A DNA stretch of 64,000 bases from Oscillospiraceae bacterium. GTDB lineage: Bacteria > Bacillota > Clostridia > Oscillospirales > Oscillospiraceae. Made by a program: the position numbers and the translations under genes. The stretch lies in contig SVLJ01000002.1 of NCBI GenBank assembly GCA_015067995.1, forward strand, positions 124,001 to 188,000, given 5' to 3'. This document shows positions 33,242-42,090 of this stretch, in pieces (the stretch's first letter is position 1; each line of letters starts with the position of its first letter). The notes under the pieces are model-generated. The model was not told the origin of the DNA and searched no databases. It saw only the letters and a program-made list of their open reading frames with translations.

Positions 33242-33604
33242 ATGGAACGTGATCTGACTTGTATTGGCTGCCCCCTCGGCTGTGCGCTGCATGTTTGGTG
33301 GGAAGGGGATGTGGTGACCGTCACCGGCAATACCTGTCCCCGCGGTGCGGCCTATGGCCGCACGGAGTGCACGGCTCCCGTCCGCCGGTTTACCGGCACA
33401 GTGGCTCTGCGCGGAGGTGTTCTGCCGGTGGTTTCCGTCAAGACCCGGGAGGACGTCCCAAAGGATGCTGTTTTCGCCGTGGCGGAAGCGGTGAAGACGC
33501 TGAGCGTGGAAGCGCCTGTCTCCATCGGCGATGTGATTTGTGAGGATATTGCCGGAACGGGCGTGGCATTGGTTGCTGCAAAAAATGTGGCCCGTGCCGT
33601 ATAA
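33242..33604 (+). CDS. DUF1667 protein
   Basis: 120 residues. DLTCIGCPLGCALHV near the N-terminus with three Cys, and GNTCPRGAAYGRTE near 30 gives a fourth, so a metal or iron-sulfur centre is likely. The C-terminal part has VSIGDVICEDIAGTGVALVAAKNV. DUF1667 regularly follows the two FAD enzymes and may be the small third subunit of the complex. Three-nt gap to the upstream gene. Confidence 0.88.
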   Translation: MERDLTCIGCPLGCALHVWWEGDVVTVTGNTCPRGAAYGRTECTAPVRRFTGTVALRGGVLPVVSVKTREDVPKDAVFAVAEAVKTLSVEAPVSIGDVICEDIAGTGVALVAAKNVARAV

Positions 33605-33636
33605 TACCAGGTATCGAACCATTTGGAGGTCGTAAC

Positions 33637-34362
33637 ATGGATACATACAAGATTACAGCATGCAAGCCCTGTATGATCGCCCACAGAGGACTCAGCGGTC
33701 TGGAGCGGGAGAATACCTGCGCGGCCTTTGTGGCGGCGGGCAATCGCAGCTATTACGGCATTGAAACCGATGTGCATCGTACGGCAGACGGACAGTATGT
33801 GATCATCCATGACGATACCACCACCCGTGTCACCGGTCAGGAGCTGGTGGTGGAGGAGACGGATATGGCCACGCTGCGTCAGCTGCGGCTCTTGGATGTG
33901 GGAACCGAGCTGCCCCGAGGCGATCTGTGTCTGCCGACGCTGGATGAATATATCTCCATCTGCAAAAAGTATGAGAAGGCGGCGGTCCTGGAACTGAAGA
34001 ACCGTATGCCTGATGAGGCGGTGTGGGAGATCGCGGAGATCGTCGCCGACCACGGTTATATGGAAAACACCGTTTTCATTTCCTTCAGTCTGGACAATCT
34101 CATTGCCCTGCGGGCAAAATATCCCCGGCAGAAAGCGCAGTATCTGGTGAGTAAGATCAACGATCCGAAGGCGCTGCTGGAGACGCTGAAGGCTCACCGG
34201 CTGGATCTGGATGCAAAGCATACCGCACTGACCAGAGAGCTGGTGGAGCAGCTGCATGCCGAAGGAGTGGAAGTAAACGTCTGGACGGTGGATACGCCGG
34301 AGGATGCTGCCCGGGTGATGGCCATGGGCGTGGACTATATTACCAGCAATATTTTGGAGTGA
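33637..34362 (+). CDS. Glycerophosphodiester phosphodiesterase
   Basis: 241 residues. GDPD signatures: AHRGLSGLERENTCAAF near 15 (catalytic His-Arg, Glu-Asn), GIETDVHRTADGQYVIIHDD near 43 with metal-binding Glu/Asp and second His, LELKNR near 116, and VNVWTVDT near 213. It releases glycerol-3-phosphate from glycerophosphodiesters, feeding the dehydrogenase encoded just upstream, so the operon makes metabolic sense. GGAGGTCGTAAC precedes ATG. Confidence 0.93.
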   Translation: MDTYKITACKPCMIAHRGLSGLERENTCAAFVAAGNRSYYGIETDVHRTADGQYVIIHDDTTTRVTGQELVVEETDMATLRQLRLLDVGTELPRGDLCLPTLDEYISICKKYEKAAVLELKNRMPDEAVWEIAEIVADHGYMENTVFISFSLDNLIALRAKYPRQKAQYLVSKINDPKALLETLKAHRLDLDAKHTALTRELVEQLHAEGVEVNVWTVDTPEDAARVMAMGVDYITSNILE

Positions 34363-34417
34363 CGGCGGGGATATGGCCTGCGGTTTTGCTGCCATACTAT
34401 CGCTGAGGTGAGAAACC

Positions 34418-34591
34418 ATGGATATCGGGCACGAATCTCGTCCTATTCCCGAATTTTCCGGAGAGCCGTGGGAGCCGGAGCGTCCCATCCCCGAGGGGAT
34501 CTATCCGGTCGTTGACACGGACCTGGCCAGAGACAATCTGGAGAATGATATTCCCGCCGCCGATCTGGAGGATCTTGGTGGGAGACCGTAA
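34418..34591 (+). CDS. Small acidic protein, 57 residues
   Basis: ATG 34418 lies 7 nt after GAGGTG. The product begins MDIGHESRPIPEFSGEPWEP and ends DIPAADLEDLGGRP; it has no Cys or membrane helix and is rich in Pro, Glu and Asp. I do not recognise it. The ribosome site, its position right after the diesterase and the terminator that starts at its stop codon argue for a real gene. It may be intrinsically disordered. Confidence 0.55.
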   Translation: MDIGHESRPIPEFSGEPWEPERPIPEGIYPVVDTDLARDNLENDIPAADLEDLGGRP

Positions 34592-34593
34592 TG

Positions 34594-34633
34594 AAAAAAG
34601 AACTGCCTGCCTGTGTGCCGGCGGTTCTTTTTT
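34594..34633 (+). terminator. Terminator of glp operon
   Basis: AAAAAAGAACTGCC / GGCGGTTCTTTTTT with 12-nt loop, U-rich end. Confidence 0.9.
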
Positions 34634-34647
34634 CATGCTGCAGACAG

Positions 34648-34676
34648 TGGACGAACACGGGCTTTTGTGTTAGAAT
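34648..34676 (+). promoter_or_regulatory. Promoter of HerA-like ATPase gene
   Basis: TGGACG (34648-34653), 17-nt spacer, TAGAAT (34671-34676). Confidence 0.65.
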
Positions 34677-34708
34677 CGTGCCAGAAGTGAGCAGGAGGGA
34701 TTCCGTTT

Positions 34709-36256
34709 ATGTATATGCATGATATTCATAAGATCTGGCTGGCTACCGGCGGGCAGCCCATCTATCTGGAGCCGTCCATGACGAACCGCCACGGACTGAT
34801 TGCAGGTGCTACCGGCACCGGTAAGACCGTCACTTTGAAGGTGCTGGCAGAGTCCTTCAGCGATATGGGTGTGCCGGTATTTCTGGCAGATATCAAGGGT
34901 GACCTCAGCGGTATGTGCGAGCCGGGCAGGGAAAACAAGCATATCCGCCGCAGCATCGACACCATGGGCATTGAAAGGTTTGACTATACCGACTATCCCG
35001 TGGAATTCTGGGATGTCTACGGCGAGAAGGGACTGCCGGTGCGCACCACCATTTCTGAGATGGGGCCGGAGCTGCTGAGCCGGCTGCTGGGTCTCAACGA
35101 TACCCAGAGCGGTGTGCTGCGTATCGTGTTCCGGGTTGCCGACGATCAGGGCCTGCTGCTGGTGGATCTGAAGGATCTGCGCAGCATGGTTCAGTATGTG
35201 GGAGACCACGCCAAGGACTATAAGCTCACCTACGGCAATATTTCCTCCCAGACGGTGGGGGCCATCCAGCGCGCCCTTCTGGCGCTGGAGGACGAGGGCG
35301 GTGACATCTTTTTCGGTGAGCCGGCTCTGGAACTGGCGGACTGGATGGACTGGACGGAGGATGGCCGCGGTGTTATGAACATTCTGGAGTGTCAGAAGCT
35401 GTTCCAGCATCCGCTGCTGTACGGTACGTTTTTGCTGTGGATGCTCTCCGAACTGTATGAGCTGCTGCCGGAGGCGGGCGATCTGGACAAGCCAAAGCTG
35501 GCGTTCTTCTTTGACGAGGCGCATCTGCTGTTCAAGGATGCACCCAAGGCGCTGGTGGAAAAGGTGGAACAGGTGGTGCGCCTGATCCGTTCCAAGGGCG
35601 TCAGCGTGTGGTTTATCACACAGAATCCCACCGATCTGCCGGACAGTGTTCTGGGGCAGATCGGCAACCGCGTGCAGCATGCTCTGCGGGCATACACCCC
35701 CAATGACCAGAAGGCGCTGCGTGCCGCGGCACGCTCCTTCCGTGTGAATAAGAGCTTCAACACCGAGGAGGCACTGCAGGCTCTGGGCGTGGGTGAGGCA
35801 CTGGTTTCTGTGCTGGATGAAAAGGGTGTCCCCACCATCGTGGAGAAGGCCGGTATCCTGCCGCCTCGAAGCTCCATGGATGCGGTCGGCGATGAGGTCA
35901 TTGCCGAAGTGGTAGAGTCCAGTCCCCTGTATGAAGGCTATTTTGAAACGGAGGATCGGGAGTCCGCCTATGAAGTTCTGGAGGAGATCCGGGAAGAAGA
36001 GGCTGCCGCAGCTGAAATGGCGGAGCGCAGAGCGGAATGGGAGAAGGCTTATAAGACTGCTGCCAGACGCACAACCAGCCGCAGCGGCGGTACGCGGCGT
36101 ACCACTACCCGCAAGACCACCGCGAAAAAGAAAACCACATCCTCCCGGAAGCGTCAGAGCGCCTTGGAAAAGACGGTGAATTCCGCTGCCAACACCATCG
36201 GTCGGGAATTGGGAAAGAGACTGGTTCGCGGTATTTTTGATACGCTGAAACTGTAA
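34709..36256 (+). CDS. HerA/FtsK-like ATPase (DUF853, YjgR family)
   Basis: 515 residues. [25 protein letters not shown] near 26-50 includes Walker [11 protein letters not shown] near 60; [10 protein letters not shown] near 266 is Walker [31 protein letters not shown] near 302-331 (in parts) is a typical HerA/DUF853 sensor region. The last 80 residues are Arg/Lys/Thr-rich and suited to nucleic-acid contact. Cellular role of YjgR proteins is unknown; a DNA-translocation function is inferred from the family. AGGAGGG precedes the ATG. Confidence 0.9.
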   Translation: MYMHDIHKIWLATGGQPIYLEPSMTNRHGLIAGATGTGKTVTLKVLAESFSDMGVPVFLADIKGDLSGMCEPGRENKHIRRSIDTMGIERFDYTDYPVEFWDVYGEKGLPVRTTISEMGPELLSRLLGLNDTQSGVLRIVFRVADDQGLLLVDLKDLRSMVQYVGDHAKDYKLTYGNISSQTVGAIQRALLALEDEGGDIFFGEPALELADWMDWTEDGRGVMNILECQKLFQHPLLYGTFLLWMLSELYELLPEAGDLDKPKLAFFFDEAHLLFKDAPKALVEKVEQVVRLIRSKGVSVWFITQNPTDLPDSVLGQIGNRVQHALRAYTPNDQKALRAAARSFRVNKSFNTEEALQALGVGEALVSVLDEKGVPTIVEKAGILPPRSSMDAVGDEVIAEVVESSPLYEGYFETEDRESAYEVLEEIREEEAAAAEMAERRAEWEKAYKTAARRTTSRSGGTRRTTTRKTTAKKKTTSSRKRQSALEKTVNSAANTIGRELGKRLVRGIFDTLKL

Positions 36257-36278
36257 TCGCATTGGGAAAGAGTTATAC

Positions 36279-37685
36279 ATGGAAAAACGGGTTCCGGAAA
36301 AACTGAACAGAGAAATGATCGCTGTGATCCTGACGCTGGCATGGCCCACTATGCTGGAACAGCTGCTGCAGACGGCGGTACAGTATATCGACACAGCCAT
36401 GGTGGGCGCGCTGGGCACACAGGCCACGGCTGCCGTGGGTGCCACCAGTACGGTGAACTGGCTGGTGGGTATTTCTCTGCAGGGATTGAGTGTAGGGTTT
36501 CTGGCGTTCATCTCCCGCGCCTGCGGTGCAGGCGAGCCGCTGAAGGCGCGCCGCGCCTCGGGACAGGCGGTGCTGGTGGCGCTGGTGGTGGGTGTGCTGG
36601 TCATGGCGGCAACGCTGTCTCTCAGCGGCGAGATCCCGGTCTGGATGCAGGTGGATGTGGAGATCCGCGCTCTGGCATCCCGGTATTTCTTTACGCTGTA
36701 TACAGCGATCCTGTTCCGTACAATGCTGATTGTTTTCGGTACGGTGCTGCGTGCGGCGGGGGATACCAGAACGCCGCTGAAGGTCAACGCAGCGGTCAAT
36801 CTCATCAACGTGGTGCTGAACTTCTGCTTCATTTATCCCACCAGAACCGTGGTGTTGTTGGGCAAGGAACTCCTGATCCCGGGCATGGGATGGGGCGTTA
36901 CCGGTGCGGCGGCAGCCAGCGCACTGGCATTTACGGCGGGCGGTATTGCCATTACTGTGGCTCTGTGGCGACATCCTGTGGTATCTCCCAAGGGCGTGGG
37001 CATTCGACCGGATCTCCAGATCCTGCGCCCCTGCATGAAGGTGGCGCTGCCCAATATGCTGCAGAGATTTGGTACTTCGCTGGGTTACGTGGTGTTTGCA
37101 TCCCTGATCAATTCGCTGGGTGATGTTTCCACTGCGGCGCATACCATCGCCAACACGGTGGAGTCGGCGTTCTTTATCCCCGGCTACGGTATGCAGACTG
37201 CCACTGCCACCCTGATCGGCAATGCCTACGGAGCCGGAGACCGGAAGAGAATGAAGGATCTGAGCGCTATGGTCATTCCCATGGAGGCCGTTCTGATGAT
37301 CCTCTCCGGCGGGTGCCTGTTTGCGGCGGCGCCTGCGCTGGTGGACATTTTTTCAGACAGTCCCGATGTGATCTCGCTGGGTACCACCGTGCTGCGGATG
37401 GTGGCGTTATCGGAACCCTTCTTCGGCATCACCATCATTGTGGAAGGCATGATGTACGGCGTTGGCAAAACAAAACAGCCCCTTGTTTACAATGTCACTT
37501 GTATGTGGATGGTGCGGATCCTGGGTACATTCATCTGCATTCACTGGCTGGAAATGGGACTGGTATCCGCATGGGCCTGTATGATCGCCCATAATATGGT
37601 GCTGTTTGTTTTGTATATGCTGACTTATCTGCAGGGGACGTGGAATCCCCTGCGGGAAATGGCGGAAAGGGTGGAGAAATCATGA
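36279..37685 (+). CDS. MATE family efflux transporter
   Basis: 468 residues, twelve hydrophobic segments in two halves. LAWPTMLEQLLQTAVQYIDTAMVGALG near 14 and the second-half counterpart VALPNMLQRFGTSLGYVVFASLIN near 250 mark the pseudo-twofold MATE fold; PGYGMQTATATLIGNAYGAGD near 303 is a family motif. Exports cationic drugs or metabolites with Na+ or H+. The stop overlaps the next start by 4 nt. Confidence 0.95.
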   Translation: MEKRVPEKLNREMIAVILTLAWPTMLEQLLQTAVQYIDTAMVGALGTQATAAVGATSTVNWLVGISLQGLSVGFLAFISRACGAGEPLKARRASGQAVLVALVVGVLVMAATLSLSGEIPVWMQVDVEIRALASRYFFTLYTAILFRTMLIVFGTVLRAAGDTRTPLKVNAAVNLINVVLNFCFIYPTRTVVLLGKELLIPGMGWGVTGAAAASALAFTAGGIAITVALWRHPVVSPKGVGIRPDLQILRPCMKVALPNMLQRFGTSLGYVVFASLINSLGDVSTAAHTIANTVESAFFIPGYGMQTATATLIGNAYGAGDRKRMKDLSAMVIPMEAVLMILSGGCLFAAAPALVDIFSDSPDVISLGTTVLRMVALSEPFFGITIIVEGMMYGVGKTKQPLVYNVTCMWMVRILGTFICIHWLEMGLVSAWACMIAHNMVLFVLYMLTYLQGTWNPLREMAERVEKS

Positions 37686-38386
37686 AGCAGCGCTATCATC
37701 TGCTGGATATGGTGCGGGGCATCTGCATCATTCTGGTGGTGTGGTATCATATCCTGTATAACCTCAGTGAGATCTTCGGCGGTGAATATGCCTTTTTCCG
37801 CTCTGGCGGGATGAACAACTTCCGGGACGGCTTTGTGGGCGTGCTGATGGTGCTGGCGGGCATTTCCTGCAGCCTGACCCGCAGCAATCTGCGGCGGGGT
37901 ATTCGGACGCTGGCAGGCGGCCTGTTGATCACTGCGGTCACCGCGGCGGTCATGCCGGGACAGCTGATCACCTTCGGCATCCTGCACTTTTTCGGCTGCT
38001 GCATGCTGCTGTACGCAGCGGCGCACCGCCTGCTGGAGAAGGTGCCTGTCATGTTCGGCGCAGCGGTAAGCTTCCTGCTGTATTTCATGACCCGGAATCT
38101 GTATTCTGTCGTGACAGGCGTGCCCCGCAGCTTCCTGCTGTTTGCGCTGGGCTTCCGGACGGGACATTCCTCGGCGGATTATTATCCTATGATCCCGTGG
38201 ATATTTCTGTTTCTGGCCGGCGGCTTTCTTGGCAGACTGTTTGCCCGGGGCACGGTGCCGGATGTTTTCCAAAAAGATCCGGTTCCCGCACTGTCGTGGC
38301 TGGGGCGGCACACCATGATCATCTACCTGCTGCATCAGCCGGTGGTCTACGGTGCCATGGCGCTGTATTTTTCGCTGATTAAATAA
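37682..38386 (+). CDS. Membrane protein, DUF1624/HGSNAT-like acyltransferase family
   Basis: 234 residues, ATG 37682 overlapping the MATE stop. RYHLLDMVRGICIILVVWYHILYNL at the N-terminus is the DUF1624 (heparan-alpha-glucosaminide N-acetyltransferase-like) signature, with Asp, Arg and His in helix 1. Seven to eight hydrophobic segments follow, ending LGRHTMIIYLLHQPVVYGAM, like other membrane acyltransferases. Function not known; pairing with a transporter may mean surface-sugar modification or export. Confidence 0.8.
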   Translation: MKQRYHLLDMVRGICIILVVWYHILYNLSEIFGGEYAFFRSGGMNNFRDGFVGVLMVLAGISCSLTRSNLRRGIRTLAGGLLITAVTAAVMPGQLITFGILHFFGCCMLLYAAAHRLLEKVPVMFGAAVSFLLYFMTRNLYSVVTGVPRSFLLFALGFRTGHSSADYYPMIPWIFLFLAGGFLGRLFARGTVPDVFQKDPVPALSWLGRHTMIIYLLHQPVVYGAMALYFSLIK

Positions 38387-38393
38387 ACAATGA

Positions 38394-38426
38394 GGGCTCT
38401 TCGCTTTTTCGGCGAAGAGCCCTTTT
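38394..38426 (+). terminator. Terminator after MATE operon
   Basis: GGGCTCTTCGC / GCGAAGAGCCC with TTTT tail. Confidence 0.92.
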
Positions 38427-38434
38427 GTCATGTG

Positions 38435-38638
38435 TTACAGTCCGTTGACGATGTTGACGGGCAGGGATGCCGCGAAGTCCGGCATATAGGCCTCGTAACG
38501 ATGGCAGTCACTCGGATCGATGATGTTTTCCATAGGCACGCCTTACTTCTTTTTCAGCGGACAGCCGGCGTTACCAGCACTGTCAGCATGGGACGGAGAC
38601 CCTCGCCGCGAAGCGGGAAGGATGGCAAATGCATGTGT
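38435..38638 (-). other. Spacer with possible gene remnants or dispersed repeat
   Basis: No convincing gene. On the minus strand, a 32-codon frame from ATG 38533 to TAA 38435 has no ribosome site. The frame running on past the stop of the upstream PHP gene stays open to TAA at 38543 and reads RRGSPSHADSAGNAGCPLKKK in parts. I have an impression that sequence of this kind recurs in intergenic DNA of related genomes, but cannot check it here. Confidence 0.3.
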
Positions 38639-39553
38639 TCATTTTCTGCAGTGGACGGAGATATATTCCGCCAGACGGGCACAGGCAGACAGTGGGATCT
38701 GATGCTCCAGTGTTTCAAAGGCGGCCTGGGCATGGTAATCGCTGCCGGCGGAGGGCATCAGATCATATTCCTCTGCCATGGCCGCCAGTCTGTCCCGGAT
38801 ATGGAGGGGATAGCGGCCGTACTCCACCTCCATGGCGGCGGCGCTGCCGGCCAGAGCTTTGAACTGCCGCACCAGCCGCAGATTTTCCTCCTCCGACAGC
38901 TGGTAGTAATAGAGATGCGCCAGTACCGGTACGCCCCCTGCGGCCAGAATGGCATTCACCGTTTTTTCCAGCGAGGCATATTGCAGCGGGTTCTTCACAT
39001 AGGCCAGCCGCTGGCCGAAAGCCCCCAGATAGACGTCGAAGGCCTCTTCGATGTTTTTGACATAGCCCCGCTCCACCATGGTTTTGGCCAGATGCATCCG
39101 CCCGATGTGGCGGCTGTCGGGGTTGGCGGAGCGGAGGGTATCATAGGTGCCGATGTCGATACCATAAACAGCCAGCTTTTCCAGCAGCGCGTTGATATAG
39201 GGGCGGCGGTCCGTCTGGCTGCGGCCCAGCACATCCATCATTTGGGGATGCTGCGGGTCAAAGCAGAGGGCCACCACATGCAGCTCCACATCACGTCCGT
39301 CGGCGGTGGTGTAGAGGCAGCTGACCTCCGCGCCCCGCACCAACCGGATGGAGGGGAACTGCGCCTGCAGTTCCGGAAGGTCCGGCGGAGTGATGTTATG
39401 ATCGGTCAGGGCCAGCACGCCGATACCGGCGTCTGCAGCCTGCCGCAGCAGCTCTTCGGCGGTGAGCTTGCCGTCGGAGCGTTTGGTATGGGTGTGCAGA
39501 TCGATATATGGGCCTGCGGAGTTGGGCATAGGGGAAAGGGTGTGTCCCAACAT
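38639..39553 (-). CDS. PHP-domain phosphoesterase, second copy
   Basis: 304 residues from ATG 39553, which follows AGGAGGT; the longer frame to 39616 runs into the promoter. Motifs: YIDLHTHTKRSDGKLT near 17, LTDHNIT near 49, RGAEVSCLY near 74, LAHLYYY near 212 and SAGSDYHAQ near 271, as in the YciV/TrpH group. Probably hydrolyses 3',5'-nucleotides or short oligonucleotides. It differs from the paralogue at 3891 by having Leu instead of Pro after the AH dipeptide. Confidence 0.85.
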   Translation of the reverse strand: MLGHTLSPMPNSAGPYIDLHTHTKRSDGKLTAEELLRQAADAGIGVLALTDHNITPPDLPELQAQFPSIRLVRGAEVSCLYTTADGRDVELHVVALCFDPQHPQMMDVLGRSQTDRRPYINALLEKLAVYGIDIGTYDTLRSANPDSRHIGRMHLAKTMVERGYVKNIEEAFDVYLGAFGQRLAYVKNPLQYASLEKTVNAILAAGGVPVLAHLYYYQLSEEENLRLVRQFKALAGSAAAMEVEYGRYPLHIRDRLAAMAEEYDLMPSAGSDYHAQAAFETLEHQIPLSACARLAEYISVHCRK

Positions 39554-39587
39554 GGGAGTACCTCCTGAGGGATGATTCGTTGCGCAC

Positions 39588-39616
39588 AGTATAGCAGAAA
39601 GTCCGGTAATGCGCAA
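39588..39616 (-). promoter_or_regulatory. Promoter of second PHP gene
   Basis: Minus strand: TTGCGC (39611-39616), 17-nt spacer, TATACT (39588-39593). Confidence 0.75.
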
Positions 39617-39617
39617 G

Positions 39618-39651
39618 AAACGGGCAGCCTTGCAATTAAGACTGCCCGTTT
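39618..39651 (-). terminator. Terminator of merR-rdd gene
   Basis: Minus-strand stem AAACGGGCAG / CTGCCCGTTT then TTTCTTG; 14-nt loop. Confidence 0.7.
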
Positions 39652-39661
39652 GGCGATGGTT

Positions 39662-41110
39662 TTATGTGTTCTCGGGAAGACGGTAGAGCCGGAAGGTGAA
39701 GGTGTATTCCTTCCCCAGAAACGTACCTGTGGAGTCCAGCCGCTCACCGGTCAACTCCGCGGTGTAGACCATATGGCAGTGATAGATGTCCTGTTCCAGC
39801 GTGCCTATCCGAAAGGCGGACAGCTCGTTGGCCCAGTTCTGAGAGCTGGCAGGCGCCCAGAGGGGAGCGTCTGCCCATGCGAAGGACATGATGGCCAGCT
39901 GGATGGCCTCCATTCCCTCACCGTCGGTATTACGGCCGTAGATGTTGAACATCTCGCGGGTATAGGCGATTTCCGTCAGGATGCCGTTCTCTTCCGAAAA
40001 TGTAAACTCCAGATTCTTGTTGTTGTCCAAATCGATGACAACCGTGCCGTAGCCGGTGTCGTATTTGCTGACAAAAGTACCGTCTGTCTGCAGGATCAGG
40101 TCGTCCGCGCCCATATACCTGGCCTGACGGTTGTAGTTCTCCACGAATTCCTCTACGGTCAGATCGCCGCGGTTAAGAGGCATCATGGGGATCAGTGCGA
40201 CAAAGATAAACGTAACCGCAAAATGAGCGGCCTCCACAGCAATGTACCGGGCGGGATGCCACCAGCGGAGATCGCTGACGACGATGGTTACATCCTCGTC
40301 CCACTCCGCGCCCTCGCCGTCGGAGACGGCTTTGTAGGACTTCCACAACCGGTAGAGATTGTAGAAGGGGATGGTGAGACCTTCGCCTTTCGCGAACACG
40401 GAGAAGGAGCGCCATACGGCTTCTTCAAAGGTCAGCAGCCGTCCGTTGATGTGTTCCAGTCGGATGCCCAGAAGCCATTTGCCCGGTGTAGTGCCCCAAC
40501 GGGAGAGACACAATGCTTCCAGCGGGATCAGAATCAGCCAGCCGAGAAGTCCAAGAAGCCACTCCGGAAGACCGTTGAGATTGGCGACATTCACATGAAA
40601 TACCAGTGCCAGAATCAGATAGATCACCAGCGTGACCAGCGAGAGATCCATAGCGCGGGCAAAATAGCGCCGCCACGGGCAGCGTACCGGCTCCACCCGG
40701 TCGCTTTCCGGCACGTTTGCGCGAACGCCTGACGGCAGCCGCAGCGTTTGATCGTAGGTGTTCAGATACCGCTGGGCGTCCAGCGTGGGGAAGGAGGCTC
40801 CGTCCTGCCGCATCTCTGAGCAGACACGCTCTGTGGCGTCCAGTTCCCGGCGTTCATCGCCGATGGATGCCAGCCGCCGTGCCAGCGCGTCATCCAGAGC
40901 GGTGTCTCCATCCTTCAAGGAGCGGATCGCGTCCAGCGAAAAGCCCAGCCGCCGCAGCAGCTTGATCTTCAGCAGAAGCTGCAGATCGTCTTCGCTGTAA
41001 TCCCGGTAGCCGTTTTCGCGGCGCTGGGGATTCAGAAGCCCCTCCCGTTCATAAAAGCGGATGTTGGTGCGATCCAGCCCTGATTTTCGTTCCATTTCCT
41101 GTATGGTCAT
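39662..41110 (-). CDS. Membrane-bound MerR-family regulator fused to RDD domain
   Basis: 482 residues. Residues 1-70 are a MerR winged helix (MTIQEMERKSGLDRTNIRFYEREGLL, ENGYRDYSEDDLQLLLKIKLLRRLGFSL), then a helical linker to about 140. Residues 145-310 are an RDD membrane domain: WRRYFARAMDLSLVTLVIYLILALVF, then SRWGTTPGKWLLGIRLE and further helices. Residues 315-482 form a soluble domain after the last helix, probably outside the cell (DLTVEEFVENYNRQARYMGADDL). The layout suggests a one-component sensor that binds DNA from the membrane. The promoter at 41157 has MerR-type geometry, implying autoregulation. Confidence 0.85.
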   Translation of the reverse strand: MTIQEMERKSGLDRTNIRFYEREGLLNPQRRENGYRDYSEDDLQLLLKIKLLRRLGFSLDAIRSLKDGDTALDDALARRLASIGDERRELDATERVCSEMRQDGASFPTLDAQRYLNTYDQTLRLPSGVRANVPESDRVEPVRCPWRRYFARAMDLSLVTLVIYLILALVFHVNVANLNGLPEWLLGLLGWLILIPLEALCLSRWGTTPGKWLLGIRLEHINGRLLTFEEAVWRSFSVFAKGEGLTIPFYNLYRLWKSYKAVSDGEGAEWDEDVTIVVSDLRWWHPARYIAVEAAHFAVTFIFVALIPMMPLNRGDLTVEEFVENYNRQARYMGADDLILQTDGTFVSKYDTGYGTVVIDLDNNKNLEFTFSEENGILTEIAYTREMFNIYGRNTDGEGMEAIQLAIMSFAWADAPLWAPASSQNWANELSAFRIGTLEQDIYHCHMVYTAELTGERLDSTGTFLGKEYTFTFRLYRLPENT

Positions 41111-41156
41111 GTGTAAAACTCCTTTCTTGGGGCGGTTTCCTGCTTGATTTTATGAT

Positions 41157-41187
41157 AGCATAAGGTGTGTACCTTGTGAACAGTCAA
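41157..41187 (-). promoter_or_regulatory. MerR-type promoter with operator in 19-bp spacer
   Basis: Minus strand: TTGACT (41182-41187), 19-nt spacer, TATGCT (41157-41162). The spacer holds the dyad AAGGT-GTGT-ACCTT (41162-41175). An over-long spacer with a central dyad is diagnostic of MerR-controlled promoters. Confidence 0.85.
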
Positions 41188-41195
41188 GAGTTTTT

Positions 41196-41238
41196 TGCTC
41201 AAAAAATAAAAAAGATAAAGGCCGCATAGGCGGCCTTT
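41196..41238 (-). terminator. Terminator of UPF0173 hydrolase gene
   Basis: Minus-strand AAAGGCCGC / GCGGCCTTT (41217-41238) followed by TATCTTTTTTATTTTTTG. Confidence 0.92.
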
Positions 41239-41268
41239 GTAATGGGAGAGTACTTTATAGCGGTTCTG

Positions 41269-41931
41269 TCACAGAACAATGCTGTCTCCGGGGTTCAGAA
41301 CCTCAGCGGCAAAACCGGCTTCTCTGGCGGATGCGGCGAAAGCGTGGGGGTCCTGCTGGATGGCAGGGAAGGTGTTGTAGTGCATGGGGATGGTCAGAGC
41401 GGGACGAATCATTTTCATTGCCCGCAGGGCGTCTCGGGGACCCATGGTATAGAAGTCGCCGATGGGCAGGAGGGCAACATCGATGTTTTCCTCATCCAGC
41501 AGCGCCATGTCTGCCATCAGCGCCGTGTCACCGGCGTGATAGATCTTCTTTCCGCCCATTTCGATCACAAAGCCGCAGGCAAGGCCACCGGCAACGCCGC
41601 TGCCGTGGATGGCGGGGAAAATTTTGATGCTGCCGAAAGGCATGGCCGCTGTTCCACCCAGATTTCCGCCCATGGCTTTGATACCGGCAGGACGATAGAC
41701 AGCGCCTGCCAGATCCACGGTACAGAACACCTTTGCGCCGGTACGTCTGGCGATCTCCACAGAGTCGCCGATATGATCGCCGTGACCGTGGGTGACACAG
41801 ATGAAGTCGGACTCTACCTCGTCGGCCTTTGCGGCAGCCAGGGGATTGCCGGAGAGATGGGGATCGATGAGCACCTTATGCGTGCCGTCATCCAGCAGGA
41901 AACAGGCGTGTCCCAGGAAAGTCAGTTTCAT
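41269..41931 (-). CDS. UPF0173 metallo-beta-lactamase-fold hydrolase
   Basis: 220 residues from ATG 41931 behind AAGGAG; the longer frame covers the promoter. MKLTFLGHACFLLD at the start, THGHGDHIGD near 47 (HxHxDH metal site), GSGVAGGLACGFVIE near 108, YHAGDTALMADMALL near 131 and PMHYNTFP near 186 provide the dinuclear metal ligands. UPF0173 (YtkL) proteins are of unknown substrate. Monocistronic. Confidence 0.92.
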   Translation of the reverse strand: MKLTFLGHACFLLDDGTHKVLIDPHLSGNPLAAAKADEVESDFICVTHGHGDHIGDSVEIARRTGAKVFCTVDLAGAVYRPAGIKAMGGNLGGTAAMPFGSIKIFPAIHGSGVAGGLACGFVIEMGGKKIYHAGDTALMADMALLDEENIDVALLPIGDFYTMGPRDALRAMKMIRPALTIPMHYNTFPAIQQDPHAFAASAREAGFAAEVLNPGDSIVL

Positions 41932-41979
41932 GTCGATGGCTCCTTTCAATTTTCGGAAAGCGTTTGTTTTGATGATCCG

Positions 41980-42008
41980 ATTATACCATTTGCCGCAGTG
42001 GGTGTAAA
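41980..42008 (-). promoter_or_regulatory. Promoter of UPF0173 gene
   Basis: Minus strand: TTTACA (42003-42008), 17-nt spacer, TATAAT (41980-41985). Confidence 0.88.
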
Positions 42009-42035
42009 TCCCGGAAACAGGCAGAGATTTTCTTC

Positions 42036-42064
42036 TTTGCATTCTGCGCGGTTCGTGGTATGCT
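42036..42064 (+). promoter_or_regulatory. Promoter of XRE-HD gene
   Basis: TTTGCA (42036-42041), 17-nt spacer, TATGCT (42059-42064); it is divergent from, and almost touches, the UPF0173 promoter. Confidence 0.65.
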
Positions 42065-42090
42065 AAGCGGGAAGAAAAGAGGTGGTGAGC

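Noticed and set aside
31856-33646. 596-codon minus-strand open frame
   Set aside because: Antisense to the FAD oxidoreductase and DUF1667 genes.
34670-36832. 720-codon minus-strand open frame
   Set aside because: Antisense to the HerA-like ATPase and MATE genes; no domain.
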